Below, in pieces: positions 37,926-51,700 of a stretch of 64,000 bases of DNA; within the stretch, counting starts at the first letter, position 1, and every line of letters begins with the position of its first letter. The translations under genes were made by a program, and so were the position numbers. The stretch spans positions 124,001-188,000 of the forward strand of contig JAIWNF010000052.1 of NCBI GenBank assembly GCA_025093555.1, written 5' to 3'. Source of the DNA: Circinella umbellata (Eukaryota; Mucoromycota; Mucoromycetes; Mucorales; Lichtheimiaceae). The notes under the pieces are model-generated. The model saw only the letters and a list, made by a program, of their open reading frames with translations, ran no database searches and was not told the origin of the DNA.

Positions 37926-40763
37926 CTAAGCTCCCAAAAGTTTAAGTGCCAATGCTTCTTGATCTGCCAAAGTAACAGGTTCATCAGTTTCAATAACACG
38001 TTTCTTTCCAGACGGTGATTCATCTTCAGAAGAAGAGGAGTCTTCTTGTGCTTCACGCCATTTTCGTTTGAATGTTTCACGTTCTTCATCTTCTTCATCA
38101 GATGAAGCTTCTGATCCAGATTCGCTGTAGTTGTCTTCGGCACCAGAACCCAAAGTATATACCACGTCGTCCATATCTTCTCCTTGTTCACGTCTCATTT
38201 CCTCCAACTAATAATCAAATTATAATAAAATTCATTTAGTATTTAGTCAAAATATGATCCCGCGATAAAACTAATGGTTTTTACCTCTAATCGCTTTTGT
38301 AACTTTCGTTTCTCTCGTTTTTCCTTGCGCTTTTGTTTTGCTGTTGCTTTATCATCCCAATCAGCACTCTCCATGACCTTGGCCTCTTCGCTAATGTATG
38401 CTTCCTTTTGAACCTTGGCATCACCAGCCTTTAAGAATTCTTCTTCATTTTCCATTTCATACAATTGATGTGGCTATATTATAAATCACAGAAGAAAATA
38501 CATGAGCGTATTAGTTAAAAAAATAAACCATTAGACACTAGTATAATAGGTATACTTACATTGCCTTCATCATCAAACACAATTCTTTCTCCCTTGGTCA
38601 TCTTTTTAGCAATATGTTTCTTGGTCATATTAGCTTGTCGTTTAGAAAGATTTTCTGATACCAATTCCTTAATCTCTTCTTCAGGTTCACTTTCCAATTC
38701 ATGATCCTTTCTACGAATCGTCATGAAATCTTCATCATCATCGTCATCCTTGCCAATAGTATCATTTTCAAAATCAACAAGTTTGTTGTAATGTTCTGAT
38801 AAAATGTCTTGATTCTTTCGTTGAAACATACGATCGTATTTTGTTTTGACTTGATCCTATTATTAATATAAAGATCTATTTAGAAATCTATTGATCCAAT
38901 AATCGATAATGCAAAAAATTCGTATTATTTACTGCTATTGATTTTCCTTTTACCTTTGTCTTTTCTTCTTCTTCAGCATCTTCTTCATTTTTATCGCTCT
39001 CTTTAAGTAATCTGGAAACTGCAGTTTCTTTAGCCTTTGCCTGAGTAAGGAATTTAATTTTAGGAACACCAGCTAGACCAAGCGATGCAGCATACTCTTC
39101 TGTAGGTAATTCGGTTGCTTTGAAGATATTTTTGTTTCGTTGTAAATAGACTGAACGCATATAGGAGACAAATGCCTAATAGTAGTAATAATAGTAAATA
39201 TTTAAAACTCTGGTCAAAAGCATCACATATGCATGTAAAATGTTTATAAATACTTACCCTTTGCCCAAGATATTTCATTTCTGCATCTCGGAAACAGAAG
39301 CTTTGTAATTGCTTCTGGATTGATTTTTGTTTACTATCGCGTACTTTGATTTCATCAATAGGAACCTTTTTCTTCTTCAATTCTTCTATCATACCTTCCG
39401 CTTCTGTCGGTAACAATAACAAAAGACCATGACCTCCTGCATCAAAACGAGCCGTACGCCCAACGCGATGAATATAGGTGTCTGCATCTTCAGGACAATC
39501 TAATTGCAATACCCAATCCACAGCAGGGAAATCCAAACCACGAGCAGCAATATCGGTACTAAACAACACGGCATGTTGTGTAGAAGTAAATTTGCGGAAA
39601 ATCTCTACTCGTTTTGTTTGCTTTTGTTTACCGTGTAAATGTAAAAGGGAAATACCCGGTTGTAATTTACAAAATGCTTCAAAGACAAATCGTGTCTGTT
39701 TACAACTAGACATAAATACAATGGTCTTGTTTTGTAAATGTGACTTGATGAAAGAAAATAAAATATCCAATTTCTTTTGTAAATCGCAAACAATATAATG
39801 TTGTGTCAAATTATGTGGTGTACTATGTTCTGATTTTTCGTGAACGGCGACATATTCGGGATCATGTAAACTGAGTCGTGCAAGATCTTTAACGGAACGT
39901 GTTTGTGTGGCTGAAAAAAGCATTGTTTGTCGACTGTTTGGTAAGTTATCAATAATAGCGTTGACGGTCTTTTGAAAACCCATATCAAGAATACGATCAG
40001 CTTCATCCAGTACAAGGGCTTGTAAATTATCACAGTCAAAGCCAACAGATTGATCCATATGTTGCAATAAGCGTCCAGGAGTGGCAACTAAAATGTTCAT
40101 TCGTGCAATACGTTCGGATTCAACTTTAAAATCCTTACCACCAATAATCAAACCTGCTGAAAAGCTATGTTCGAAGCCAATTTTTTTCAAGACTTCAAAG
40201 ATTTGTACTGCTAATTCACGAGTAGGAGAAATGATTAAAGCACCTAATCCATCAGCTTGATTCCATCGAGCTCGATGCAAAATTTCCAATACCTAGTATA
40301 TATTTCAAGAATATTTTTATTCTTTTTTAGTCCCATTTTTTCTTTTGTATAACATACAGTTAATATAGTTTAAACTTACAGGTACAAGGAATGATAATGT
40401 TTTACCACTACCAGTCTTTGCAGCACCTAAAACGTCTCTTTTAGCCAATGCCAAAGGAATGGCCTTTCGTTGAATATCAGTCAACTGTCGAAAATTAGCT
40501 CTTTTTAAACCTTTACGCGTTTTCGTCGAAATTGGTAAATCATCAAAGAATTTGGTATCAACAAAGTTTTCCTGTCAAAAAAAAATATTTTCAGATCGAT
40601 TAGTTTATTTTTATGTAGATCAAAAGTCGAGATCAAAATTATTGACAATACGAACAGGTTGTTTTGTTTTTTCTTCAATGGTTTGTAATTCTTCTTGTTC
40701 AATAATCTTTCGCTTTTGTCTTCCACTAAGCTTTGGTGGTTCAGGTTGTTGTTCCTCAGACAT
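37926..40763 (-). CDS. DBP4: DEAD-box RNA helicase Dbp4/Hca4 (DDX10)
   Basis: Seven exons: 40763-40656, 40571-40380, 40292-39258, 39175-38954, 38856-38560, 38473-38285, 38207-37926, all in phase, giving 774 residues. Dbp4 acts in the nucleolus in early 18S rRNA processing, releasing U14 snoRNA from pre-rRNA. Motifs in order: Q motif ([13 protein letters not shown]), I (AAKTGSGKT), Ia (SPTREL), Ib (ATPGR), II (DEAD in [14 protein letters not shown]), III (SAT), IV (IVFMSSCKQ), V ([11 protein letters not shown]) and VI (HRVGRTAR). After the helicase core come the DDX10-specific C-terminal region ([21 protein letters not shown]) and a long acidic/basic tail ending near [13 protein letters not shown], typical of Dbp4. 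The exon 1 donor is non-canonical (GTTCGT) and is the least certain junction. It shares a 179-bp promoter with the divergent ABC gene. Confidence 0.95.
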
Positions 40764-40942
40764 TTGTTGTGTATATTATATGATATAAAGTTTGTTAGGT
40801 AACAAAAAAAAGATTTTTTTTTTTTTCTGCAACAAAAAAAAAATAAAATTGGGCGGAGTTTTTTTCATTTCTTTTTTTTTTTTTTGGCAGTAAAAATAAG
40901 CAAGCTTTTTTTTTGAGTGTAAGACACAATAAAAATAGAGAT
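40764..40942. promoter_or_regulatory. Bidirectional promoter between DBP4 and ABCB8-like gene
   Basis: Only 179 bases separate the two start codons. It is A/T-homopolymer rich (long T runs near 40818 and 40872, and A runs near 40801 and 40833), as expected of a nucleosome-free divergent promoter. No sharp TATA box is visible except TATATTATATGATATAAA at about 40773-40790 near the DBP4 start. Confidence 0.5.
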
Positions 40943-43900
40943 ATGCCTATAACTCTGGCACGACTTGCTTCGTGTCGGATTCTTTCAACTGTAAGAAATA
41001 AATTCAAAAGAGAGAATTTAATTCAATGTGTAATAATAAGTAAATTTATTATATATGTCTTATTAGTATTCAAAAACTGGAGTACTTCATTGTATATCTC
41101 CAACAAAAGCAGCATTCCTTTCATTTCGACGTGAACTTTCTAATTCTTCGAAAACACAATGGAGTCAACAAACTAAGTCAGTTTAATATTTCTATTAGCT
41201 AAAAGAAAATATATTGATTGTTATTAACCGTGTTTTGCCTTTTCTAGTCCTTTAAAGTTTACGAGCAGTACGTCAAAGATAATATCATTTAGCAGTTCTC
41301 AGCATGTGTTGTTCCTGCGACCCGTTGCCACACTTTGTCTTGTTGCTAGTAGTTACAAGTTAATTATAACCTATCCAACCAAACTACTCAAAACATGTTA
41401 TTGTGAGGCTATGCATCAGGAACCCATTGCGATAAAAATACCATCAGCTACAAGAAAACAAATAACATTAGCCAAACAACAACGAGAATCTGAACAGCGA
41501 GAAATATCTTTGATCCGAGATATCTGGTCATTAATTAAACCGGATTTTTTATTAATGTGTTGTATTGTACTTACAGCTATTGCAGCAGCATTTATTCAAT
41601 TACAAACACCAATCATTACTGGAGAACTTATTAATGTTATTTCATCAGGATCTTCAGCATTATTAGCTAGTGCTGGTATTAGTCAATTAAATCGCCCAGC
41701 CATGAAATTGTTTGGTTTGTTGTCAGCCCAAGGAGTTTTGACTTTTGCACATATTTCTTTGGTATCAATTTTCGGTGAAAATGTTGCCAAAAGATTACGA
41801 GCTCAATTATTTGCTGCTATGGTGAGACAAGATATGGCATTTTTTGATTCCAATCGTAGTGGTGAATTAGTTGGACGATTAACAACAGATGTTGCCGATT
41901 TTAAGGTAAACTAGCATTACTGAATAAATCAATTATATATAATATTACTATTGATTATATTAAATGCTTTGTTTTTATTGTTTGTGTAGCACACATTCAA
42001 GCAACTGGTAACACAGGGATTGAAATCGGTCACTCAAACAGTTGGATCGGCAATCCACTTATTCCGAATTTCAACCCCATTGACATTGACCATGTTAGGT
42101 ACAATGCCAATATTATATGTATTACTTAATGTGTATGGTGCTTATCTTCGAAAATTAAGTAGAGTTGGGAAAAATATCGATGGACAAGCAAGTGGTGTTG
42201 CTGGAGAGGTAAAATAATCTATTCATATGTATATGTATACACACACACACACAAAGTATTAACATCGAGATTTATCTCACATTTTTTTCTTTATTAAAAA
42301 AAATAGGTAATTTCCAATATGCGTACAGTCCGTGCTTTTGCTGCTGAAGAAAAAGAGATGGACCATTATGGACAAGCTTGTGATAAACTTGCTGCGACTA
42401 GTCGTAAATTAGGTTTTCATATCGGCATGTTCCAAGGTTTGTTTATATTGAGTACAGACTTATATGATTAAATGGAATAGATCTATGTATATATATAATT
42501 AATAATATTATATGATAGGCATGACGAATGTGTCCATTGGCTGTATGGTAACTTTTTTTATTATTTATATTACTTCTATAATTATATTAATGTGTCAAAA
42601 GAGGAGATGATAATAATAAAAACAATCTTTGGTACTAATTTATAAATTGCATGAAACAGGTACTTACTGTTCTCTATTATGGAGGATCTTTGGTTGTTCG
42701 AAATGAATTAACAGGAGGAGAACTCATGTCGTAAGTGAATGGACTGTGAGTTATATTATTACTCAATGTTAAATACAGTAGCTAACAATATTATTATTAT
42801 TATTATTATTATTAGTTATATGCTCTCTACGCAAACTGCACAACAATCATTAGTGTCTCTTGGTGTATTATTTGGTCAAACAATCAAAGCTGCAGCATCT
42901 GCAACTCGTGTATTCGAATTTATTCATTTAGAACCTTCTGTATCCATCAGTGGTGGTAACACGTTATCAAATGTCTGGGGTGATGTTCAATTTCAAGATA
43001 TTGAATTTTCTTATCCTTCTCGACCTGATCATCAAGTTTTGAATTCATTCAATTTGCATGTACCCCAAGGAACGACAGTTGCTTTATGTGGATCGTCTGG
43101 TAAGAGAAAAAAAGAAAGTGATATTCTGATATTAATGGAAAAGTTGAAACCTAATAATAAAATATTTATACATTCTTTCTTTAACTAGGTTCTGGAAAAT
43201 CCACGATCGCTTCCTTACTTGAAAGATTCTATGAACCAGCCTCTGGTACTGTTTTCTTGGATGGATATGATTTATCTGAAATGGACCCATCTTGGTTAAG
43301 ACAACAAATTGGTTTTATTAATCAAGGTAAATAAACACTAATAATACACCATGCTTTTCTTTTTATTTTTCTCGTATAATTCGCCGAGTAAATTTGCACG
43401 CTAATAAAATAGTTATGAAGAACCTGTTTTATTCGCCACTTCGATTTTGGAAAATATTCGTTACGGAAAACCGGACGCAACAATGAAACAAGTACAACAG
43501 GCTGCTCGTCAAGCTAATGCAGAAACATTCATTGAAAGTTTTCCAGAAGGTTATGAAACTATTGTTGGTGAACGAGGAGCTGCATTATCTGGAGGACAGA
43601 AACAAAGAATTGCTATTGCTCGAGCTATTTTGAAAGATCCAAAGGTAATTGAAAAAAAAGACTAGCTATTAATCGTGTTGTAAAGACGAAAGAAGGAGAA
43701 GAAAAGAAGTTACATAAAGATATAATAACAAAATTAATTGTTGTCATTTGTATATATATATATATATAATATAGATTCTTATTTTGGACGAAGCTACATC
43801 GGCTCTAGATAGTGAATCAGAAAAGATTGTTCAAGATGCTCTTGAAAAGGTGATGAAAGATCGTACAGTACTTGTTATTGCTCATCGATTATCGACTATT

Positions 43901-44038
43901 CGTGCAGCTGATATGATTGTTGTGATGGGTAGAGTACCTGGAAATATTATTGAAAGAGGTACACATGATGAATTGATGGCAAAACGAGGAGCTTATTTCA
44001 AATTACATAATCAGTTAGAGACTGCTGAGCAGTTATAA
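40943..44038 (+). CDS. Mitochondrial ABC half-transporter, ABCB8-like
   Basis: Upstream exons 40943-40990 ([16 protein letters not shown], a mitochondrial-type presequence), about 41070-41175 and about 41249-41905 join in phase; further exons end at 44038, about 720 residues. One ABC transmembrane domain (residues about 150-430) is followed by one nucleotide-binding domain: Walker A SGSGKST, Q-loop NQEPVLF, signature LSGGQKQR, Walker [13 protein letters not shown], and AHRLSTI. The block [19 protein letters not shown] with [14 protein letters not shown] and [20 protein letters not shown] matches human ABCB8 closely, more than ABCB10/Mdl1. ABCB8 sits in the inner mitochondrial membrane and is linked to iron export and the mitochondrial K-ATP channel. 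One acceptor (before EPVLFA) is a non-consensus TGAAG. Confidence 0.9.
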
Positions 44039-44307
44039 GACATTTATTACTTATAATATACACATATAATACATACATATTCATATTTATATACAATAAA
44101 TAATGATAATAAATTAGATCATGTTATATAATATAACACAACATATTAAATAAGTTAGTATGATGATGTTTATGATTCTCCGTTGAACAAATATGATTGG
44201 TTGTCAAAACGCGTCTTTAAAATAAAAGGTGATGCTGCGTGCATAAATGATTTTATTACTCTTTTTAATCACTTACACGAAAAAACACATATAGTATACA
44301 ATAAAAC

Positions 44308-47300
44308 ATGAGTAAAAAAGCAACAGTATATATTCTTGACAGTGGTCCGAATATGGGTCAATGGCTTAAAAGGTATGAAGCTTCTGCCTTTCAAAAATCC
44401 AAAGATGCCATTCAACAATCTCTTGAAGAAAAGGTTTGTCCTTTCTAATCATTCTTTTAATTATACTATTTTTTTTTTGTTGTTAATGCTTCTAATCACT
44501 CATTTTTCCCAATACAGTTACTTGCCGGTCGTAAAACGGATCAGATTAGTTTAGTGATTGCAGGAACAGAAGGTAATTTCACTATTGGATAATGAAAAAG
44601 AAAAAGAAGACTTTTCTTTGAACTTATATTATTATTTAGAGTCGGATAATGATCTTGCTAGAGAACAACCTGGGCAATATCAGCATATTACTGTTATGAA
44701 TCCAATCAAACAACCTGATCTTGAGTTATTACGCAACTTTGTTAATGTGCCACAGATGGATTCAAAAACAAACAGTGCTGATGGTAAATCATATACAAGT
44801 GGAAATATCTATCAATATGTTAATGTATATCTACTTATATCTATAATTTCATGCTACATTTTGTTATAGTTTTCGATGCCTTGATTCTTACAGTTGCAAT
44901 GATCAAGGATTTTGTACGACATCTTAAATACGAAAAAAGAATTCGGTTATATACAACTTTGGATGGAGAAATTAATTGGGATAATATCGAAGAAGTAAAC
45001 GAAATGATTCGTGCAGTTGGTATTCAAGTTTCCATTGCGTAAGTATGACATTTCCTCTTTGAAATAAAGTAAAAATCTAGATTTATTATTATCATTATCT
45101 ATTATTTCTATCTAACCACACCCGTCGCCTTTTTGTTTCTCCTAAAAAAACATACACATAACAGTTGTTTGGGACTTAATGAAGCCAAAAATGCAGGACA
45201 TAACGCGAATCCTACTGTTCTAAGAAACTTGGAAAATTTTAATAAATTAATTAAAGATATACCCAATTCTGATATATTCGATTTATCTGATGCTATTGAA
45301 GAATCCAGACAGTTCCATAAAAAGGAAGTTCGACCTACCCCCGTCTATCGTGGTTACTTGTCGTTTGGTGATAGTTCTCGATTCCCTGATACCTCGCTTT
45401 CTCTTAGTATCAATATGTATGCAAGAGTTACAGAAGCAAAAGTTCCATCTGCTAAGAAATGGTCTTCTGTCTCAAATGTGGGAGACACCAAAACTGACGA
45501 TGGAAGAGAAAGTCATCAAGTCGTTTCTGAAAGTACTTATCGAATTAAAGCAAAAGAAAGTAACAATAACAATAACAAGAATAACAATGGTGAAGATGAT
45601 GAAGCCTATGAAAATGATAATAAAGACGAGGACGAAGACAATGATGGAGAAGTACAAGAAGTCGAAAAATCAGAACTTGAAAAGGCATACCGATTTGGTA
45701 AAAATATGGTGGTAGTTTCTGAAGAAACAGAGCAATATTTAAAATTAAAAACAGATCCATCCATGACAGTCATTGCTATATACCCAAGTAAAGCTGTAAG
45801 TTATGTAATATAAAAAACATTGTCATGGACTATTAACTAATATTTTTTCTTGCTTAAAAATATATATTTTCATATATAGTTTCCACCACAATTACATATG
45901 GCAAATGTTTATACTATCGTTGCAGGTGTCGATCGTCCCAACTTTGCTGCAAAAGCCATATCTGCATTTGCTTTTGCTTTGCAAAAAAGTTCATCTGTGG
46001 CACTCGTTCGTTATGTTTATCGAGCTAATGTTCCACCTAAACTTGCCATTTTAAAACCTTGTATTGATGATAATATCGAAGCTTTATACTTCACTCAAGT
46101 AAGGTTTTCAATTATATTTCTTTGTTGATATAACAATGTCAATCTTTGGCTATTCCTACTTTATACATGTACTAAATATATATGTGTGATTGTTCATCAT
46201 AAAAAAAAAACAGGTACCTTTTGCAGAAGATTATCGAGACTTCATGTTTAATTCTCTAGATAAAGTCATTACATCATCTGGAAAAGTTATTACTGAAAAT
46301 CATCCATTACTTCCCACACAAGATGCTCGTGATGCCATGTCAGCTTTTGTTAAAGGTATGGCTCTCAAAGAACCAGAACCCGAAAACGAAGGAAAAAGGT
46401 AGCCACATATTTATTTAGTACTATGCTGTATCCTATTATTGAAAACTAAATAACGATTTTTATCTGTTTATATTTGAGTAGTTATGATGAGAAAACGGAT
46501 GAAGCAATAATCGATCTTGAAGAAATTTATAATCCACATATTTGGTTAACTCAAAAAGCAACGGTTGCCAGGGCTCTGAATTCAGCAGCTCCAGTACCTG
46601 ATTTGGATCCACGCTTAAAAGAACAATTTGAACCTTCACCAAGATTAGTTGCTAAAAACAAAGAAAATGTTGAAAATTTGAAACGTGCATTGGATGTCAA
46701 GAAAGGTAGAGAAAGATTTTCTTTTAAGTTTCATTCTGTATAGATCATAACAGATTTTTTCTTGTGATGATAATCAAAAATCAACTAACACTCGTTCGTT
46801 TTCTCTTTTACTAGTTGATCGAGCAAGTAAAAAAAGTAAATATGGTGTTGGAATAGAGCAAGCCGTAACTGACAATCTATTACCTGTGGATCAAGTATTG
46901 GATGCTAAACAAGTACCAGAATCTCCTGCTATTAAACAGGAGCCACAAAATGAGATTCGCAATTTTATGAATTATGAAACTCGTGATATTTCAATGGGTC
47001 AGCCTATATCTGATTTCAATGCAATGATTAATAATCGAAACGAAGATTTAGTATCCAGTGGTATGTGACACTCTTTTTATTCATCGTAATTATATATTAC
47101 CAATATTTGTTCTCTTATTTTTGATTTGTTAACTAATTTTTGGTTGAAATAATATATAGCTGTGGAAAAAATGTCCTCTATTATTACAACTCTTGTTACC
47201 AAATCTTTTGGAAAACGGGATTATGACAAAGCTTATGAATGTTTACAAGTACTACGGGGAACTGCTGCAAAGGAAGATGAATCAGAAGCATTTAATAAAT

Positions 47301-47754
47301 ATATGCATCGATTAAAAGAAACGTGTGATCCTGGAAACCCAGATTCACGTCGAAAAGATTTTTGGGATATGTTAAAAGAAAAACAAATGACATTAATTAG
47401 TAGTGAAGAAGCACTTGATAGTCAAGTATCACCAGATGAGGCAAAAAGAGTATGTTATTTGTTATTCGTATATATTATATATATGTGTGTGTGTATTGTA
47501 GAGAGTATAAATGCATTTTTTTATAATAATTATTTTTTTTTATTCAAAACAAAATAGTTTTTGGAAGAAGAACAACCTATCCGGGGAACTATTCCACCAG
47601 AAAGTGCAGATGACGACACTGGCATGTCGAATGAAGATTTGGTATGTATAAATAGGAAGAAAAAGAAAATTAATTATTCAATCTTTAAAAAAAATGTAAC
47701 CTTTTTAATCATTTTTATTGATGTTTTTTAATATAGCTTGCCATGATGGAGTAA
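44308..47754 (+). CDS. KU80: Ku80 (Xrcc5) DNA-end-binding protein
   Basis: About ten exons, about 800 residues, beginning [20 protein letters not shown] (vWA fold) and ending EDLLAMME. Ku70/Ku80 rings thread on double-strand ends and start non-homologous end joining; Ku also acts at telomeres. Regions in order: vWA N-domain (residues about 1-240), Ku beta-barrel core ([36 protein letters not shown]-like blocks) with an Asn/Asp/Glu-rich insert near 45557-45660, the helical arm (PNPHIW-like [17 protein letters not shown]), and a C-terminal helical domain ([20 protein letters not shown]) like the Ku80 C-terminal domain. The last 40 residues contain EAKRFLEEEQP and finish in SNEDLLAMME, similar to the human DNA-PKcs-binding tail (VDDLLDMI). 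It follows the ABC gene by 269 bases on the same strand. Confidence 0.93.
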
Positions 47755-48759
47755 TCTAGTAATGATACTATAATATGGATAAGATACACCATCCCTGCGT
47801 TTTTTAGCAATAACTGCCTAACAATAACTGTCTTTTATGTAATAAAAGAACCATAGAGTCTTTACTGAGTAATCTAAATATATATATATGAGATGTATGT
47901 AGTTTTTGTTGTCGTCGTCTATTATAATCATGCTAAAAAAAACTAAAAAACCAACGGAGTGTATTACGCATACGTATTATGACAATCAAACAATTATATT
48001 AATAATAAAAAGTGAACCGTTTTGATTTATATGATAATACGTACGTATCCAAAAGGTACGAGTCATCTTCGAGTTGGACTGAATATAGACCAAGCTTCAT
48101 ATAATTTCAGGCATTTTGTTCTATTCTTAAATAACGAAACTATGTGCAAAAGAGAATAGCTTAAAGGAGGACAAAAAATGATTATTACACTCTTCTTTCG
48201 TCGTCGTCCAATAGCACTTTCATTTCGACTAACTGGAAATAAAGTGCCTACGTATGTACCTAATTAGTTTATATGGACTACTAAGCGTGTTTTTTTTCTT
48301 ATCTATATGGTTTGTTTCCCAGTACGAGAAAGCATCCAGTTTGGTTTTAGGAGCAACATTTATTCTTACGTAGATTTACAACTATCTAGGATACTTCGTA
48401 ATATATCGGTTCTAATAGTAATCCCAGTTTACAATATGAAAGGATACATGATAATAGGATTAATGATCATTTGTCTACATATGATTTTATTCCTATTGTT
48501 ACAATGTAACATGGAACATAGAGCTACTGACACTAATATTGAAGAAAAGATAAATGAACTACTATATCTCATAATGAATTTCTGACGCAAAATATGAATA
48601 AATGCATTGATGTCACACACCCAAGATTGGGCGGGAACCTTTTTATTCGCGTGTTAATACATTCACCAAATATAACTCAGAGCGACACACATCATATATA
48701 TACACCCGTGCCTATCTTTTCTTCTCTCTTTTTTTTTGTTGGCTCTACAACTTTCTACA
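47755..48759. other. Intergenic region upstream of COG2
   Basis: About 1 kb of AT-rich sequence with six TACGTA copies (47971, 48038, 48042, 48249, 48367 and related ACGT cores). A 92-codon ORF at 48307-48585 has no recognised similarity and is judged chance. A C/T-rich leader lies at 48712-48740 just before the COG2 start, with TATATATA at about 48693. Confidence 0.5.
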
Positions 48760-51700
48760 ATGGCTTCGACTGAAAAGAGAAGTGAATCACGTCGAAAAAA
48801 GTCTATTTTCAGTTTCGGTGATGAAGATGACGATGACGACCAACAGCAACAACACCAGCATGACTTTGTACTGGAACCATTAACTAAACAAGTTATTGAT
48901 CGTACAGCTTTCACTACTCCTGAATTCGATCCCGATCGTTTTCTATCAAGCCGACGCCATCTTGGGCTTGAACGCTTAAAAGTGGAATTGAACAGTCATT
49001 TGAAACTCTTGAAAGCTGAATTGGTCGAGCTTATTAATCGTGACTATCAAGACTTTATAAATCTTTCAACGAATTTGAAAGGTGTAGATAGAGCTATTGA
49101 CGATGTAAAACGACCTTTACGTAAAATGGAAACTCAAGTTCAGGTATATAAATATATACAAGAGGAAGAGGGACGAAAAAAAAAACAAACTAATATGTAT
49201 ATCATAATATGTTATATAGGATGTTCGTGGACTGTGTCAACAAACTATTGATAAGTTAGAAGAACAACTTGCTTACCGTGGAAAATTACGCGAAAAAAAG
49301 GTAATTTTAATTATGAGGAGAGCATAAACTGAAGTTAGAGAAGGAAATTAATTGTAAAGATTATATGTAAAAAAGATGGGTAAGGCGAAGAGAGAAAGAG
49401 AAAGAGAGAAAATGATACATTGAACTAATTAACATTATATATACAGACTTGCTTGAAGCTATTACTTAATATTCATGAATCAGTTACTAAAGTGGAAGAT
49501 CTATTGGGAATTAATAGAGAAGATACGACATCTGCAGTAGATGTAGTCGTCAATGATGATAATTCAACAGTGACAGAGGAAGGGTAAGAAGGGTTCTTTT
49601 TTCATTACGGATGAATAACGAAATATGGAAACAAGCACCAGCAGAACCAAGTATTGATGAAACATCAAACCTAAATAACATTATTTAGCCTTGGAAAGCA
49701 GGTTGAGCGTGTTGCTATTGAATTTAATCAAATGCAACATCTTGTTGGACGTGGCAAGGATTTACCGTTTATGAAAGAAAATGAATGGGTCAGTAAATGG
49801 AATATATGGACATAGGAAAAGGAGAAGAAAAGAATAAATGATATTCATGAATGTGATTGGGATTATATGTATATATATATGTAGCGCATCACACGTATCA
49901 AAAATACACTTCAAAACAAATTATCGAAAACGTTAATAGATGCACTACATGAAATGCAATCAGGTCAAACAAATAGTGGTACCAAACAATCCTTGGTTCA
50001 ATGTTTACGAACCTATGCGCTTATTGATCAAACACAAGTGGCAGAGTGGTTGATACGAGAACAATTCGTACGACCTTTTGTGGCCAAGGTATGTATTTTT
50101 TTCTTATTTGGGATAGCAAGGAAACCAATTTTATTAAACAAAGTGAAAGGTTGGAATAAAATAGAGCTGATATACATTACAATTTTAAATTATTGCTATG
50201 AAATAATAATAGACTATTACAAAAAAGGCTCTAAATGATCGACCTAGCAATAGTTCTGTGAATCAATTAACAGCCGTGTACAACAAATTGATATCATTCG
50301 CCACCGTAGATTTACAACCGATTCTTGAAATAACACAAAAGACACTCAAAGGAACATCTTATGAAATTTTGGTCAATTCTTTCTGGGTAGAAGTTGTAGA
50401 ACGCATTAATGCAGAATGTAGTAGTATTTATGCTCCAGGACAAACAAATACTTTTCATAAGGTAATATTCATATATTCAAGTAAAGATTGTTCTGGTTAT
50501 TTATTTTATATACTAAATTATTATTGTGATTATTATCGTTATGAACATATTTATTTAGAATTATTCTGCTACAGTAGCATTTATTTCTGGTGTCGAATCA
50601 TTATGCTCTACCAAAAAATCTTTACTTTATTTACGCAGCCATCAGCGTTACGCAGAGTTCATGAAACGATGGCAATTACCTGTATATTTCCAACTTCGGT
50701 ACGTAATCATAAAAAAAAACCTCACAATTGATATTTTATTTTTCTAAAAATTATTAATAAATATTCAATGTATAGGTTCCGTGAAATTATAAATAGCGTT
50801 GAGGAGCTATTAAATGATCCAAAAGCTAGCATAGCAGCAGATAATCTTAGTAAACCAACGGAAAAAGGTCTTGCGTTGGCTGCCACACTTGCTGTTTCTA
50901 ATGCAATTGAACAATGCTGGTCTGATAATGTATTTTTATATGGTCTTTCTCATCGATTCTGGAAGTTGACTTTACAGGTAATAAAAAAGCAGAGAAAAAG
51001 AATTATCATGACATAGGAGAAAGAAAATCAAAGGGGTGGAAAGGGATATATCGGTCATTGTTATTAATGCGAAAAAAAACAACCTTAAATAGCTTCTTCG
51101 ACGATATAATTTATGGGCATCCAATGTACTTCAACATATTCTTGAAAGTTCGGCTGGAACCGACAAGGTAAATAATTTTTAACATCTCATATAAGACATA
51201 GTTATGATAAAAATTGATACAATCTCGATAACTTCATTTTTTATTTAGTCAAGTAGTAGTAATCAAACCACAAATAATAGCAATAACCATAATGGTAAAC
51301 TTGATGTGAATCAAAATGAAGAAACGGGATCATTATTACGACTCGTTATATTATCACATGATGTAGAAGGATTGATACATGAGGTAGTTATCCATTCTAT
51401 ACTTGCTTTTTATGTGCACACATCTTCTAATATCTTTCTATATGATTTTTTTTTTAGTCCAAAGATCGTGCTGCCAAAATAATTATACCAAAATTACCTG
51501 AAAGTGTACAACAAGATTTCCCGTTACTCCGAGGTAGTCATAACTAGCTATTTTTTTGTGGGGTACTTTTGTTTTGTAAAGAAAGAACGAAAGAAAAAGT
51601 AGAAATCCAAACATATGTGCTTACAGAAATATATATAAATAGAAAGCATGGATGGTATATTGCATGAATTAGAACGTTCCACAGCAACGGAAATACAACA

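Noticed and set aside
48307..48585. 92-codon ORF upstream of COG2
   Set aside because: No recognised similarity, no splice partner, ordinary AT-rich composition and inside the COG2 upstream region.
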